A stretch of DNA of 64,000 nucleotides from an uncultured Bacilli bacterium (lineage in GTDB: Bacteria > Bacillota_I > Bacilli_A > RF39 > UBA660). Each line of letters starts with the position of its first letter. Position 1 is the stretch's first letter. The notes under the pieces were generated by a model that searched no databases, was not told where the DNA came from, and was given only the letters and a program-made list of their open reading frames with translations. The stretch covers positions 62,001 to 126,000 of the forward strand of contig CAKOSZ010000004.1 of the NCBI GenBank assembly GCA_934119955.1, given 5' to 3'. The translations under genes and the position numbers were made by a program. Below are positions 42,984 to 55,016 of this stretch, one piece after another.

Positions 42984-43544
42984 TCAACATTTATTTAACA
43001 CAAGACAATTATATTGTATCATATAACTATCTTTTTTTGCACTATTTTTAATTATTTTATTAATTTCTTCCTCATCTAATAAATTAAATAAACTTTTCAT
43101 TAATGAAGGAACTAGGATAGAATCCGGTGCTTGATATATTATTTTCCCATCTCTTATAATACCTTCACCATGGTTTCTATACTTACCACTATCATCTTCA
43201 AAACCTTGCATCATTATTAAATGAGCTTTTATAAAATCTTCTTCCTTTTTATAATCATAATTTTTAATATCATTATACAATTTAATAGCATTTTTTACTT
43301 CTTGGATTTCATCTTTTTTCCAATGACTTTTTTGTTTTCTGTAATATTTTCTACATCAAATAAAGAAAGAGAATTTGCTTCTATTGATAATGAAGAGTGA
43401 ATTGATCTCACTTTTGATTTAACAACTAAATTATTTCTTTTTTGTTTATTATTTATTTTTATAATTTTAAGTTTTTCATCTATTTCATTTAGGCATGTTG
43501 TTGTCTAAATTATAAATAAATTTAACTTCATCAAACAAGTTCAT
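42984..43544 (-). pseudogene. Fic family protein, decayed and truncated
   Basis: Reading across frames recovers the N-terminal half of a Fic AMPylase-like protein: MNLFDEVKFIYNLDNN, then SSLSIEANSLSLFDVENIT, then GKKDEIQEVKNAIKLYNDIK and HLIMMQGFEDDSGKYRNHGE. At least two frameshifts are present. One is near 43500-43480, where the first frame stops after NMPK. The other is in an A tract near 43320, where one A is missing so that GKK runs into a stop instead of DEIQE. The catalytic HPFxDGNGR motif and the rest of the C-terminus are absent. The longest intact piece (42984-43280, 98 residues) is not expected to be active. Confidence 0.8.
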
Positions 43545-43665
43545 ATATCACCTCAACTAATTCTAGTTATAACATATGTCACTGTAAATACCAATAAATA
43601 TTTGTTTTACTAGGTTTTATACATATTAATTATTAAGAATAGTATATAAATCTTGGTAAACTAAA
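43545..43665. other. Intergenic region between fic remnant and dacA terminator
   Basis: About 120 bp of AT-rich DNA with the former fic promoter/SD (GGTGATAT) at one end. I see nothing else. Confidence 0.4.
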
Positions 43666-43696
43666 TTAAAAAAATACCTAGAAAACCTAAGTATTT
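43666..43696 (-). terminator. Intrinsic terminator after dacA
   Basis: On the minus strand AAATACTTAG (43696-43687) pairs with CTAGGTATTT (43681-43672, one G-U) and is followed by T. Confidence 0.85.
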
Positions 43697-44852
43697 AAAA
43701 TAAATCACCAGTTATTACACCTTTTAATATTTTTAAAAATATATTAAAGTAATTATCTTTTTTAATATCATTTTCAACAGTTATATTTATTTCATCTATC
43801 ATATTGCCAAGACTATCTTTAACAACTAATTTACCTATCATATCACCTTTTTTTATAGGTAGTTTTAAAGTATTTAAAATAACATTTGATTTATATTCTT
43901 CTTTTTTATCATTTTTATTTTTTAAAACTGTAACATCTTGATTAGCAATTATTTTTATTTTAGGAATATCAGATTTATCTATTGAAATGGTTCCTATTTC
44001 TTCTCCTTTTTTCTTAATAGTTTCTACTTTATATAAGTTAAAACCATAGTCTAATAATTCTGCTGTTTCTTTGTTTCTAACTTTTCCTTCTTTTTCGCCT
44101 AAGGTTATTGCTAAAAGACGCATATCATTTCTTTTAGCCGTTACTGCCATACAATACATGGCTGCATCAGTGTATCCAGTTTTAAGTCCATCTGCTCCTT
44201 GGTAAGTTTTAATTAATTTATTAGTATTTACAAGCCAAAATTGTCTATCAGTTCCTTTTCTTAAATAATCTTCATAAATACTTGTATATTTAAGAATTTC
44301 TTCATGACTAATTAGTTCCTTGGCTATAAGAGCCATATCATAAGCAGTTGAATAATGATCTTTTTCATCAAGTCCGGTTGGATTTACAAAATTAGTATCA
44401 TTAAGACCTAAACTCTTAGCCTTATCATTCATCATTTTAACAAAATTTGCCTCAGTTCCCCCAATATATTCAGCCATTGCTACAATCCCATCATTAGCAC
44501 TAGCCATCATTATTCCTTTAATTAAATCTAAAACACTTATTTTTTCGCCTTCTTCAAGCCAAATTTGAGAACCTCCCATCCCACTTGCATTTTTAGATAC
44601 TACTACCATATCTTCTAATTTAATTTTTCCATCTTCAAGAGATTCCATGATTAAAACCATACCCATCATTTTAGTCATCGATGCAACTGATACTTTCTCA
44701 TGAATATTTTTTTCGTAAATAATTTTTCCAGTTGATACTTCCATAAGTAAACCACTTTTAGCATTTTTAAGCAATGACTCATCGGCAAATACTTTCATAC
44801 TTGGTAAAAAAACACTAATTAAAAGTAAAATAATTATACCTTTTTTATACAT
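43695..44852 (-). CDS. dacA: D-alanyl-D-alanine carboxypeptidase (PBP5/DacA family)
   Basis: Secreted/membrane-associated enzyme that trims the terminal D-Ala of peptidoglycan peptides. The 385-residue protein has a signal peptide (KKGIIILLLISVFLPSMKVFA then cleavage before DES), the SxxK catalytic motif ASMTKMM, SANDG as the SxN motif and LKTGYTD as KTG. A C-terminal beta domain follows; the expected amphipathic anchor (FNIFLKILKGVITGDLF) is present. ATG 44852 has GAGGTG 3 nt upstream; a GTG two codons earlier overlaps it. Confidence 0.94.
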   Translation of the reverse strand: MYKKGIIILLLISVFLPSMKVFADESLLKNAKSGLLMEVSTGKIIYEKNIHEKVSVASMTKMMGMVLIMESLEDGKIKLEDMVVVSKNASGMGGSQIWLEEGEKISVLDLIKGIMMASANDGIVAMAEYIGGTEANFVKMMNDKAKSLGLNDTNFVNPTGLDEKDHYSTAYDMALIAKELISHEEILKYTSIYEDYLRKGTDRQFWLVNTNKLIKTYQGADGLKTGYTDAAMYCMAVTAKRNDMRLLAITLGEKEGKVRNKETAELLDYGFNLYKVETIKKKGEEIGTISIDKSDIPKIKIIANQDVTVLKNKNDKKEEYKSNVILNTLKLPIKKGDMIGKLVVKDSLGNMIDEINITVENDIKKDNYFNIFLKILKGVITGDLF

Positions 44853-44878
44853 AAACACCTCTATTTAAATTTATGATT

Positions 44879-44900
44879 AAAAAAAAGAACTATACGTTCT
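44879..44900 (-). terminator. Intrinsic terminator after the rhomboid gene
   Basis: On the minus strand AGAAC (44900-44896) / GTTCT (44890-44886), 5-nt loop, then eight T. Confidence 0.75.
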
Positions 44901-46047
44901 ATTTTAAAAATATTCCAAGATAAATTAGAAAAGCCAAGAATAAAATTGATAAAATTACTCCGTTTATGTTTTCTTGCCTTTTATGTTTATATTTAAGACC
45001 AACAGCCATACTAATCAAAACTCCACCAATAAGGCCTCCTATATGACCAAAATAATCTATTCCGGGAACAACAAAACCAATTATTAGATTAAGAGCAATA
45101 ACAGGTAATATCTTTTGTTTCCAAGTAGCCCCTATATAAACACGGTAATAATAACCAAAGTATAAAACTGCTCCCATTAAACCAAATATTGCCCCACTTG
45201 CTCCAATTGAAGCATTATTTGATAAAGTTACACTAAGTAAACTACCAGTAAGAGCACTATAAAAGTAAATTAACAAAAATTTCTTTTTTCCATAAAAATT
45301 TTCTACTTGACTACCTATTATATACAATGCATAACAGTTACTAAGTAAGTGAAAGATATCAGCATGTAAAAATGCCCCAGTAATCAATCTATAATACTCA
45401 TGATATTTTCTAATAAATGGTCCATAAACAGCAAACATATTAATTAAATTATCACTACTTCTTGTAAATAATCCATATAAATAGATAACTGTTAAAATAC
45501 CAATTATAACATATGTTGCAATTATTTTCTTAGGTGAAAAAACATCATCATTTTTAATTGCTTCTACTCTATTCTTTTCATTTATTTCATTAGTAATTTT
45601 TAAAAATAAACTAAATCCTTCTTCTTTAAAATCAAAATTACTCTTAATATCACTAAAATTATTACTAATAAAATCATTTTTTAATAAATCATTATCTGTT
45701 TTAGCATATACATATTTATAAATCTTATCATCTTCTACTTCTTTTGGACTAACATTATCTCCTAAATCAGTAAAAATATTTAAAACCTGCATTTTAATTG
45801 AAAAAGTTTTTCTTTTAATTTTACTAACTAATCTTTTAGTCTTAAATTTATCAAATTCCATTTGTTCATCATTATGAATATAGTTATTAACAATTCTAAC
45901 TATTTTAATATCTTCAGCTAAATTCTCTAACCATATTTCATTTTTAGCTCCTTGAACAATTATAGGATTATAATTTTTTATCTTTATAAAATAATACAAT
46001 AATTTCATTGTAATTAATTCTCTACTATCCATAACACTTGTATTCAT
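44899..46047 (-). CDS. Rhomboid-family intramembrane serine protease
   Basis: The 382-residue protein has a soluble N-terminal half (about 170 residues) and then six to seven membrane segments. The catalytic Ser is in ASIGASGAIFGLMG and the catalytic His in IDYFGHIGGLIGGVL, with conserved YRLITGAFLHADIFHLLSNCYAL. It cleaves membrane proteins within the bilayer; targets are unknown. The extended N-terminal domain resembles that of Bacillus GluP, but without visible TPR repeats. Own -10 (TATAAT) and SD GAGGAG. Confidence 0.9.
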   Translation of the reverse strand: MNTSVMDSRELITMKLLYYFIKIKNYNPIIVQGAKNEIWLENLAEDIKIVRIVNNYIHNDEQMEFDKFKTKRLVSKIKRKTFSIKMQVLNIFTDLGDNVSPKEVEDDKIYKYVYAKTDNDLLKNDFISNNFSDIKSNFDFKEEGFSLFLKITNEINEKNRVEAIKNDDVFSPKKIIATYVIIGILTVIYLYGLFTRSSDNLINMFAVYGPFIRKYHEYYRLITGAFLHADIFHLLSNCYALYIIGSQVENFYGKKKFLLIYFYSALTGSLLSVTLSNNASIGASGAIFGLMGAVLYFGYYYRVYIGATWKQKILPVIALNLIIGFVVPGIDYFGHIGGLIGGVLISMAVGLKYKHKRQENINGVILSILFLAFLIYLGIFLK

Positions 46048-46103
46048 ATCAATAACTCCTCTAAATGATTATATAATATTTTTTAAAATAAATAAAGCCT
46101 TAA

Positions 46104-46129
46104 CCAAAAAAAACTAGTAAAACTAGTTT
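46104..46129 (-). terminator. Intrinsic terminator after khpA
   Basis: On the minus strand AAACTAG (46129-46123) / CTAGTTT (46117-46111) with a 5-nt loop and T run. Confidence 0.85.
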
Positions 46130-46376
46130 AAAAACTTTCAATATTAATATTGATATATTTATGATCATGTAAACTACTACTTGCTTTTAGAACTTGTCTA
46201 ATAGCATTTGCTGTACGACCACCTTTACCAATTAATCTTGGTAAATCTTTTTCACTTACTAAAACTTCTATTGTAATTCTTTTAGGATCATCACTTGGAA
46301 ACTCTTTAACAGTTACCATATCAGTATCAATTACCAAAGCCTTAACAAGCCTTTCTGTTAAAGCAACATAATTCAT
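46128..46376 (-). CDS. khpA: KH-domain RNA-binding protein KhpA
   Basis: The 82-residue protein is a single KH domain with the signature LPRLIGKGGRTANAIRQVLKA. KhpA partners KhpB (Jag) in RNA binding linked to cell division and elongation in Firmicutes. It follows rpsP by 3 nt, the normal position. The usual downstream rimM and trmD are missing: a terminator follows directly. Confidence 0.93.
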   Translation of the reverse strand: MNYVALTERLVKALVIDTDMVTVKEFPSDDPKRITIEVLVSEKDLPRLIGKGGRTANAIRQVLKASSSLHDHKYININIESF

Positions 46377-46379
46377 AAA

Positions 46380-46649
46380 TTAACCTCTTTTTGATTCATG
46401 GAATTTTTTCATAACCCCAGCATCACTTAATAAATTACGAACTGTATCACTTGGAATTGCTCCGTTATTTAACCATTTAAGAGCAACACTTTCATCAACT
46501 TTAACTGTTTTTGGTTCTGTTAATGGATTATAAGTTCCAATAAGTTCAATATATTCTCCATCTCTTTTAGTATGAGAATCAATTGCTACTATACGATAAA
46601 CTGGTTTTTTCTTACTACCCATTCTTTTTAATCTTAATTTAACTGCCAT
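46380..46649 (-). CDS. rpsP: Ribosomal protein bS16
   Basis: The 89-residue protein begins [23 protein letters not shown], with [14 protein letters not shown] in the middle, as in bS16. It assembles early in the 30S subunit. First gene of the rpsP-khpA pair, with SD AAAGGAAG and a strong promoter upstream. Confidence 0.97.
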   Translation of the reverse strand: MAVKLRLKRMGSKKKPVYRIVAIDSHTKRDGEYIELIGTYNPLTEPKTVKVDESVALKWLNNGAIPSDTVRNLLSDAGVMKKFHESKRG

Positions 46650-46676
46650 AATAACACTTCCTTTCTTTATGCACTT

Positions 46677-46705
46677 ATAATATCATAATAAGTATTTGTT
46701 GTCAA
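46677..46705 (-). promoter_or_regulatory. Promoter of rpsP-khpA
   Basis: On the minus strand TTGACA (46705-46700), a 17-nt spacer and TATTAT (46682-46677). The -35 is one arm of an inverted repeat TGTCAAC (46700-46706) / GTTGACA (46715-46721), which could be an operator or two divergent -35 elements. Confidence 0.8.
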
Positions 46706-46756
46706 CATATTTTGGTTGACATTATAATTTTATATCTCTTAATATTTAAAATTGTA

Positions 46757-47578
46757 TTAAACAGCAACAGTTTCTATCGACATAAAGTAATTAATAATAT
46801 TATTGACAACTTCATTTGCAGACATTTCAAGCCAATTATTTCTTGCATCTCTTAAATTCCTTTTAAAAATATTATTATTCAAAGTAACATTTAGATTCTT
46901 TATTATATCTTGAACATTATTTTCTCGCATTGTTATATCTTTTATTATCAATATATCAATTATATTTAATAATTTATTTTTATTTATATCAGTATTATTT
47001 ATTAAATAATAAATATCAAATATATCTTTATATCTTGTTGTCCTTATCCCAAATCTTAATAAAGACTTTAACTTCTCACAAATTATTTGTTCTTTTGAAT
47101 CAATAATGAGTGTTATGCTTTCATTAATTGCTTCTAAATTAAAACAATATTCTTCTTGCTTACCTGAAAAATTTTTATGCACACCTATATCAAGTTTAGC
47201 GGATACACTAAAATTATTTTTATCTTTCAAATTTATATTAACTCTTTTGCCTTTATAATCTTGATGATGTAATTCTTGAATATCACCATCTATATATACT
47301 TTAATACCATCATTTACTAAATTTAAAGCATCTATAAATGTTCTAATAGATTCATCAGCAAGTGAATATTTTATAAAATCTAAATCTAAATCTCTTGTTG
47401 CTCGTCTTTTATCATTAGACAAACTATACATAACAACCCCACCTTTGATAGTTACGTTTTTATTCATCTTACTTTTAGATATTTTATTTAAAATAATATC
47501 TTGACATATTTTTGCCGATGCGTTAGCAAGTGAAAATCCATTATTAAGATATTTTCTCCGTAAGTCTTCTAAATTCAT
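46757..47578 (-). CDS. AbiEii-type nucleotidyltransferase toxin
   Basis: The 273-residue protein matches the AbiEii/AbiGii toxin family. It has the nucleotidyltransferase core VTIKGGVVMYSL (about 43-54) with catalytic RATRDLDLDF (about 59-68), and the family segment KLKSLLRFGIRTTRYKDIFDIYYL. In the type IV AbiE system it halts growth, and homologues such as MenT modify tRNA. It starts on the base shared with the antitoxin stop (TAATG), so the toxin is translationally coupled to the antitoxin. Confidence 0.9.
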   Translation of the reverse strand: MNLEDLRRKYLNNGFSLANASAKICQDIILNKISKSKMNKNVTIKGGVVMYSLSNDKRRATRDLDLDFIKYSLADESIRTFIDALNLVNDGIKVYIDGDIQELHHQDYKGKRVNINLKDKNNFSVSAKLDIGVHKNFSGKQEEYCFNLEAINESITLIIDSKEQIICEKLKSLLRFGIRTTRYKDIFDIYYLINNTDINKNKLLNIIDILIIKDITMRENNVQDIIKNLNVTLNNNIFKRNLRDARNNWLEMSANEVVNNIINYFMSIETVAV

Positions 47579-48120
47579 TAAAATACCTCACGCATTAGCG
47601 TATCATATAATGATGCTTCATTTTTATAATAAGATATATATTTTTGTATTTTATAGATATCAAGTTTATCAGCCTTTTTTCTATAATTTGTTATTATCTC
47701 TTTATAATAATCAAATGGTATTATATTCTTTTTTCTAATTAATTCTACCAACATTCTTTCTTCATCATATATATTAATTTTAACGTTTTCTATTTCAATT
47801 TGTGTCTTGCCAAACTCGAATAATTGATTTGAAACAAATACTTGTTTAATATTTTTATCATTAATTCTACTATCAGTTCTTTTAGTTGCTAAATAAAAAT
47901 AATCAGGTATAACATCAGTTAAATCATAATAATAATAAGCACTATTTAATGTAAATATAGCATTAGGATATTTTTTTAATATTATTTCTAATGGATTTAT
48001 AAATTCTTGTTCTGAATATAATCCATTTTCTATTTTAAAAAGTTCTTTATTTTTAATTGCTTTATTAAGCTGATAAGTAGAATATTTATTTTTATCTAAT
48101 TCATTTCTAAAATACAACAT
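47578..48120 (-). CDS. AbiEi-type antitoxin/transcriptional repressor
   Basis: The 180-residue protein has the AbiEi layout: an N-terminal winged-helix (FRNELDKNKYSTYQLNKAIKN then FKIENGLYS) and a C-terminal domain with YFYLATKRT and YDEERMLVELIRKKN, as in members that neutralise AbiEii and repress the operon. ATG 48120 has GGGTGA 6 nt upstream; a longer start (48159) would run into an 18-bp inverted repeat. That repeat lies directly upstream and is a likely binding site. Confidence 0.85.
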   Translation of the reverse strand: MLYFRNELDKNKYSTYQLNKAIKNKELFKIENGLYSEQEFINPLEIILKKYPNAIFTLNSAYYYYDLTDVIPDYFYLATKRTDSRINDKNIKQVFVSNQLFEFGKTQIEIENVKINIYDEERMLVELIRKKNIIPFDYYKEIITNYRKKADKLDIYKIQKYISYYKNEASLYDTLMREVF

Positions 48121-48139
48121 TTTTATCACCCAATATAAG

Positions 48140-48190
48140 TTTAACAAAATAATACACAAAAATCAATAATTCGTGTATTATTCTGTTAAA
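48140..48190. repeat. Large inverted repeat upstream of the AbiE operon
   Basis: Arms of 18 bp (48140-48157, starting TTTAACA, and 48173-48190, ending TGTTAAA) match at 17 of 18 positions, with a 15-bp spacer. It lies 20 nt upstream of the AbiEi start. AbiEi proteins are known to repress by binding inverted repeats in their own promoter, so this is a probable operator. Confidence 0.75.
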
Positions 48191-48361
48191 AAAACTTAAT
48201 TATTAAAATGAATTACATTTCAAATTATAAGTATCATTTACTTAATTAATTATATTTTTAGTTTTAAATTTAGTATCATAAGTACCTATATACTTATACT
48301 TAATAAATATTAAAACCCAAAATTATGATAATTGTACTATCATGTAAATTGGTAATTTAAA

Positions 48362-48943
48362 TTACAAAATAATGTCATTATTATTATCAAATTCAATATT
48401 TAAATATTTCCTACTGGCTAAATAATCACACATATGAACAAAGTTTTCATATTTAGTCTTTGGTTTTGGTAAAATTTCATTACCATTATAATCAGTATTC
48501 CAAGGACCCATATGACTTTCAATAGCCTTAGCAACAAATTTTAATTCACTATCACTTAATTTTAATTTATCTTTATTTTCAAGAATATAATTTTTAATTA
48601 AAGTTGGATGATCTACTTGGGTATATCTATTATGAGTTAAACCGCTTTTTAATCCATCATGTAAAATTAAAGTCATTATCATCAAATCTTTTTCATCACT
48701 TGTATATTTATCACCTATTGTTGGGTTATCAAGTAAATCCTTAGCAATTAAAGTGGCTGCCTTTACATGTCTTACTAAACCACCATCTCCAAGAGTAAAC
48801 TTTGGATGATATTTTCCAGTAGATGACGCTGGAATAGTAAAAAAATAATCAGGAAGTAAATTAATCATTACTTCACAACTTTCTCTAATATTTTTATTTT
48901 TAATATAACTTAATTCTTTTTTAAAATAATCTTTTTTCTCCAT
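48362..48943 (-). CDS. HD-domain metal-dependent phosphohydrolase
   Basis: The 193-residue protein has the HD pattern: His in LVRHVKAATLIAK, HD in TLILHDGLKSG and later His in IESHMGPWN. Such proteins hydrolyse phosphate esters or nucleotides; the substrate is unknown. It starts 1 nt after the hemW stop, whose end supplies the SD (AGGAG). The 200 bp behind it, toward AbiE, hold no gene. Confidence 0.8.
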   Translation of the reverse strand: MEKKDYFKKELSYIKNKNIRESCEVMINLLPDYFFTIPASSTGKYHPKFTLGDGGLVRHVKAATLIAKDLLDNPTIGDKYTSDEKDLMIMTLILHDGLKSGLTHNRYTQVDHPTLIKNYILENKDKLKLSDSELKFVAKAIESHMGPWNTDYNGNEILPKPKTKYENFVHMCDYLASRKYLNIEFDNNNDIIL

Positions 48944-48944
48944 A

Positions 48945-50033
48945 CTACTCTCCTACAAAATTAATTAATATACTATTTTCTACATATATTTTATCATAAC
49001 TTATTAATAAATTACTACCATTATCAACAATTAAACCTAATTTTATTAAATCACGAATATTATATAAATCAAGTATATCTACTTTATACCTTTTTAAAAA
49101 CTCATTTTTATTAATTCCTGATATTTTTCGAAAACCAAGGATTAAAGCATAAGAAATAATATCCTTATCACTTAATATCTCTTTATTATTTAAGTAATTT
49201 TCAGCAAAATACTTTTTTAAACTTGAAGTATTAGTATAACGAATATTACCTAAATAACCACTAGCAGAAACTCCAAAGCCATAATAAGGCAAGTTATTCC
49301 AATAAACTAAATTATGTTTTGATTCATACCCAGGTTTACTAAAATTACTAATTTCATAATGATTAAAACCAAACTTTTTTAATTTATTTATTATTAATTC
49401 ATACATTTCATAATCTAAATCCTCAGATATGTTTTTCTCTTTCATAATTTTTAAATAAGTATTATCTTCAATCATCAAAGAATAAGTTGAAATATGAGTA
49501 ACATCTAAACTTAAAATATTATCAATATCATAAGCTAAGTCTTTTAAAGTTTGATTTTTAAGTCCATAAATTAAATCAACATTTATATTAGAAATATATT
49601 TTTTAATTAAATTTATTTTTTCTAAAACTAAATTAAAATCATGGTTTCTTTTTAAATACTTTAAATTTTTAGCAAGAGTACTTTCAACTCCCATACTAAT
49701 TCTATTAACTTTATTAGTCTTAAATAATTTTAATTTTTCTTCGTCAATACTTTCAGGATTAACTTCAATAGTAAATTCTAAATCATTTGATAATTTAAAT
49801 ATTTTAATAATTTCAAATAGATTTTCTAATTCCTTAATAGTTAAAGAACTTGGCGTTCCTCCGCCGATATAAATAGTTTTAATTAACTCTCCCTTGTATT
49901 TTTCTTGAATTTCTTTTTTTAAACTATCTAAATACAAGTTAACTTGCATTTCATTATAGAAAAATTTAGTAAACGCACAATAAGAACAAATTGATTGGCA
50001 AAACGGAATATGAATATAAACGGAATTAGTCAT
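48945..50033 (-). CDS. hemW: Radical SAM protein HemW
   Basis: The 362-residue protein has the radical SAM cluster motif [12 protein letters not shown] (CxxxCxxC), [10 protein letters not shown], and family strings such as [12 protein letters not shown] and [15 protein letters not shown]. HemW is thought to carry heme, unlike the oxidase HemN. The missing fourth Cys after CSYC fits HemW. It overlaps lepA by 8 nt, the conserved Bacillota arrangement lepA-hemW. Confidence 0.92.
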   Translation of the reverse strand: MTNSVYIHIPFCQSICSYCAFTKFFYNEMQVNLYLDSLKKEIQEKYKGELIKTIYIGGGTPSSLTIKELENLFEIIKIFKLSNDLEFTIEVNPESIDEEKLKLFKTNKVNRISMGVESTLAKNLKYLKRNHDFNLVLEKINLIKKYISNINVDLIYGLKNQTLKDLAYDIDNILSLDVTHISTYSLMIEDNTYLKIMKEKNISEDLDYEMYELIINKLKKFGFNHYEISNFSKPGYESKHNLVYWNNLPYYGFGVSASGYLGNIRYTNTSSLKKYFAENYLNNKEILSDKDIISYALILGFRKISGINKNEFLKRYKVDILDLYNIRDLIKLGLIVDNGSNLLISYDKIYVENSILINFVGE

Positions 50034-51831
50034 TTATTTCCTCATTTGATAAAACTGTTAAAAAGGCTTCTTGTGGTATTTCAACATTACCAATTTGTTT
50101 CATTCTCTTCTTTCCTTCTTTTTGTTTTTCAAGAAGTTTTTTCTTTCTTGATACATCTCCTCCATAACATTTAGCCAAAACATCTTTTCGCATGGCTTTA
50201 ATGTCAGCTCTTGATATTACCTTAGATCCAATTGCTGCTTGAATTGGTACCACAAACATTTGCCTTGGAATAATTGCTTTTAAATTATTAACAACCACTT
50301 TTCCTTTATTATATGCAAAGTCTTTATGAACAATAGTTGATAAGGCATCTACTACAATACCATTTACCAAAATGTCCATTTTAACTAAATTACTAGGTTT
50401 ATAACCAATTACTTCATAATCGAATGAAGCATATCCTTTGGAAATACTTTTTAATTTATCAAAGAAATCATAAACAATTTCTGATAAAGGAAGTTCATAA
50501 TGCAAAATTGCTCTTTCCGGAGTTAAATATTCAATTTGTTTATAAATTCCTCTTTTATTTTGACAAAGTTCCATTAAAGGACCGATATATTCACTTGGAG
50601 TAAAAATATTTGTTAAAATAAAAGGCTCACTAATTGTTTTTATTTTTGTTATATCTGGTAACTTTTGAGGAGAATCAATAGTTACAACACTACCATCAGT
50701 TAATTCTACTTGATAAACTACGGACGGACTAGTTGCAATTAAATTAAGATTAAATTCTCTTTCTAATCTCTCTTCGACAACATCCATATGTAAAAGTCCT
50801 AAAAAGCCACATCTAAAACCAAATCCTAAGGCCTCACTTGTTTCAGGTTCAAAGGTTAAACTAGCATCATTTAATTTTAATTTAAGAAGAGCATCCCTTA
50901 GATCGTTATATTTATTAGTTTCGGTTGGATATAAACCAGTAAACACAACTTGTTGAAGTTTCTTGTATCCTGGTAAGGCCTCACTACATGGATTTTTAGC
51001 AAGAGTAATAGTATCCCCTACTCTAATATCACTAATATTTTTAATTGATGCAACAATATAGCCAACTTCTCCTGAGGTTAAATTATCAACTTTTTTAAGA
51101 GTTGGGGTATAAACAAATAATTCAGTAACATCATAAACTGATCCTGTTTGCATGAATTCTATTTTATCTCCTACTTTAACACTACCATCAAATATTCTAG
51201 CCAGAACTAAAACTCCTCGATATGAATCATAAATACTATCAAATATCAAGGCTTTTAAAGGTTTATCATTGTCTCCTTTGGGAGGACTAATTCTATCAAT
51301 TACAGCCTCAACCAAACTTTTAACACCCTCACCTGTTTTAGCACTAGTAAGTAATATTTCTTCATTAGAAAAGCCAAAAGTTTCAATTAATTCTTGTTTA
51401 GTTTTCATGACATCTGCACTTGGTAAATCAATTTTATTAATAACGGGAATAATTGTTAAATTATTATCAAGAGCAAGATACATATTAGCAATAGTCTGTG
51501 CTTCTACTCCCTGAGTTGCATCAACAATTAAAATTGCTCCGTCAGTTGCTGCTAAACTACGACTAACTTCATAAGAAAAATCTACATGACCAGGAGTATC
51601 AATTAAGTTTAACATGTAGTCTTCCCCTTTATAATGATAATTAAGTCTTACTGTATTTAATTTAATAGTAATTCCTCTTTCACGTTCAATATCCATACTA
51701 TCTAACATTTGTTCCTTAATTTCTCTTTTACTAACTGAATTAGTAACCTCTAAAATTCTATCAGCAAGTGTTGATTTACCATGATCTATATGAGCAATAA
51801 TTGAAAAATTACGAATATTTTCCTGTTTCAT
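50026..51831 (-). CDS. lepA: Elongation factor 4 (LepA)
   Basis: Ribosome-associated GTPase that back-translocates stalled ribosomes. The 601-residue protein has G1 [14 protein letters not shown]3 [11 protein letters not shown] and G4 NKIDLP, then the EF-G-like domains and the LepA-specific C-terminus ([22 protein letters not shown], then [26 protein letters not shown]). The first gene of lepA-hemW-HD. Confidence 0.97.
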   Translation of the reverse strand: MKQENIRNFSIIAHIDHGKSTLADRILEVTNSVSKREIKEQMLDSMDIERERGITIKLNTVRLNYHYKGEDYMLNLIDTPGHVDFSYEVSRSLAATDGAILIVDATQGVEAQTIANMYLALDNNLTIIPVINKIDLPSADVMKTKQELIETFGFSNEEILLTSAKTGEGVKSLVEAVIDRISPPKGDNDKPLKALIFDSIYDSYRGVLVLARIFDGSVKVGDKIEFMQTGSVYDVTELFVYTPTLKKVDNLTSGEVGYIVASIKNISDIRVGDTITLAKNPCSEALPGYKKLQQVVFTGLYPTETNKYNDLRDALLKLKLNDASLTFEPETSEALGFGFRCGFLGLLHMDVVEERLEREFNLNLIATSPSVVYQVELTDGSVVTIDSPQKLPDITKIKTISEPFILTNIFTPSEYIGPLMELCQNKRGIYKQIEYLTPERAILHYELPLSEIVYDFFDKLKSISKGYASFDYEVIGYKPSNLVKMDILVNGIVVDALSTIVHKDFAYNKGKVVVNNLKAIIPRQMFVVPIQAAIGSKVISRADIKAMRKDVLAKCYGGDVSRKKKLLEKQKEGKKRMKQIGNVEIPQEAFLTVLSNEEIND

Positions 51832-51847
51832 CTAACCACCTTCATTA

Positions 51848-51876
51848 ATTTTATCAAATTTAAAAAAACTTGTCTA
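51848..51876 (-). promoter_or_regulatory. Promoter of lepA-hemW-HD
   Basis: On the minus strand TAGACA (51876-51871), a 17-nt spacer and TAAAAT (51853-51848), followed by SD AAGGTGG and ATG 51831. Confidence 0.7.
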
Positions 51877-51883
51877 TAAAAAG

Positions 51884-51910
51884 AAAAAAACTTCTTGTAA
51901 AAACAAGAAG
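51884..51910 (-). terminator. Intrinsic terminator after the BI-1 gene
   Basis: On the minus strand CTTCTTGT (51910-51903) / ACAAGAAG (51898-51891), 4-nt loop, then a T run. Confidence 0.85.
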
Positions 51911-51957
51911 AATTTGAATATACTATTAAATATTTAAAAAGAAACTATTTCTAGTTT

Positions 51958-52599
51958 CTATTCTTTTCTTTTACCAAATATTTGAAGTAATCTTATAAAT
52001 AGATTAACAAAATCTAAATATAATTCAAGTGCTCCAATTACAACTAATTTATCTTCGTCTATTTGACTTTCTAATCTTTTAACCTTGTTAATATCATAAG
52101 CAATATAGGCTATAAATATTAAAATACCAATAATTATTAAAACTAAATCAAATGTTTGACTTTTAAAAATTAAGTTAAGTAAAGAAGCAAGAATTATTCC
52201 AATTAATCCCATAAATAGAATAGAACCCATTTTAGTTAAATCAACCTTAGTAAAGTATCCTATCAAAGAAAAAATCAAGAATAAAACTGCTGTTATTAAA
52301 AAGACAAACATAATTGAAGACATTTCAAATAAAACAAATATTGATGAAAATGTTAAACCAGATATAAATGAATATAATAGAAAACCAAAATATGCTCCAT
52401 TTTTACTCATCTTAGTAAGTCTTGCTGATAAAACAGAAACTGTTACAATTTCAGCAACAAATATTACCCAATATAATTTAGTTGCAAAGATATTGTATAG
52501 CATATTTTCATTTGTTGAAACATAGTAACCTGTTAAAAATGTTATCATAAGTCCAATAAACATTAACATAAATATCTTACTATATAAGTTATTTTTCAT
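51958..52599 (-). CDS. Bax inhibitor-1 family membrane protein (YetJ/YccA-like)
   Basis: The 213-residue protein has about seven hydrophobic segments and the family strings NGAYFGFLLYSFISGLTFSSIF, DLTKMGSILFMGLIGIILA and IAYIAYDINKVKRL, ending ALELYLDFVNLFIRLLQIFGKR. B. subtilis YetJ is a pH-sensitive Ca2+ leak channel; the function here is inferred. SD AAGGAGG before the ATG. Single gene with own terminator. Confidence 0.9.
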   Translation of the reverse strand: MKNNLYSKIFMLMFIGLMITFLTGYYVSTNENMLYNIFATKLYWVIFVAEIVTVSVLSARLTKMSKNGAYFGFLLYSFISGLTFSSIFVLFEMSSIMFVFLITAVLFLIFSLIGYFTKVDLTKMGSILFMGLIGIILASLLNLIFKSQTFDLVLIIIGILIFIAYIAYDINKVKRLESQIDEDKLVVIGALELYLDFVNLFIRLLQIFGKRKE

Positions 52600-52654
52600 T
52601 TTTCACCTCCTTGTAATCATATTAACTATATCATATTTTTTTAGAAAAAGAAAG

Positions 52655-54999
<2,345 letters not shown>

Positions 55000-55016
<17 letters not shown>

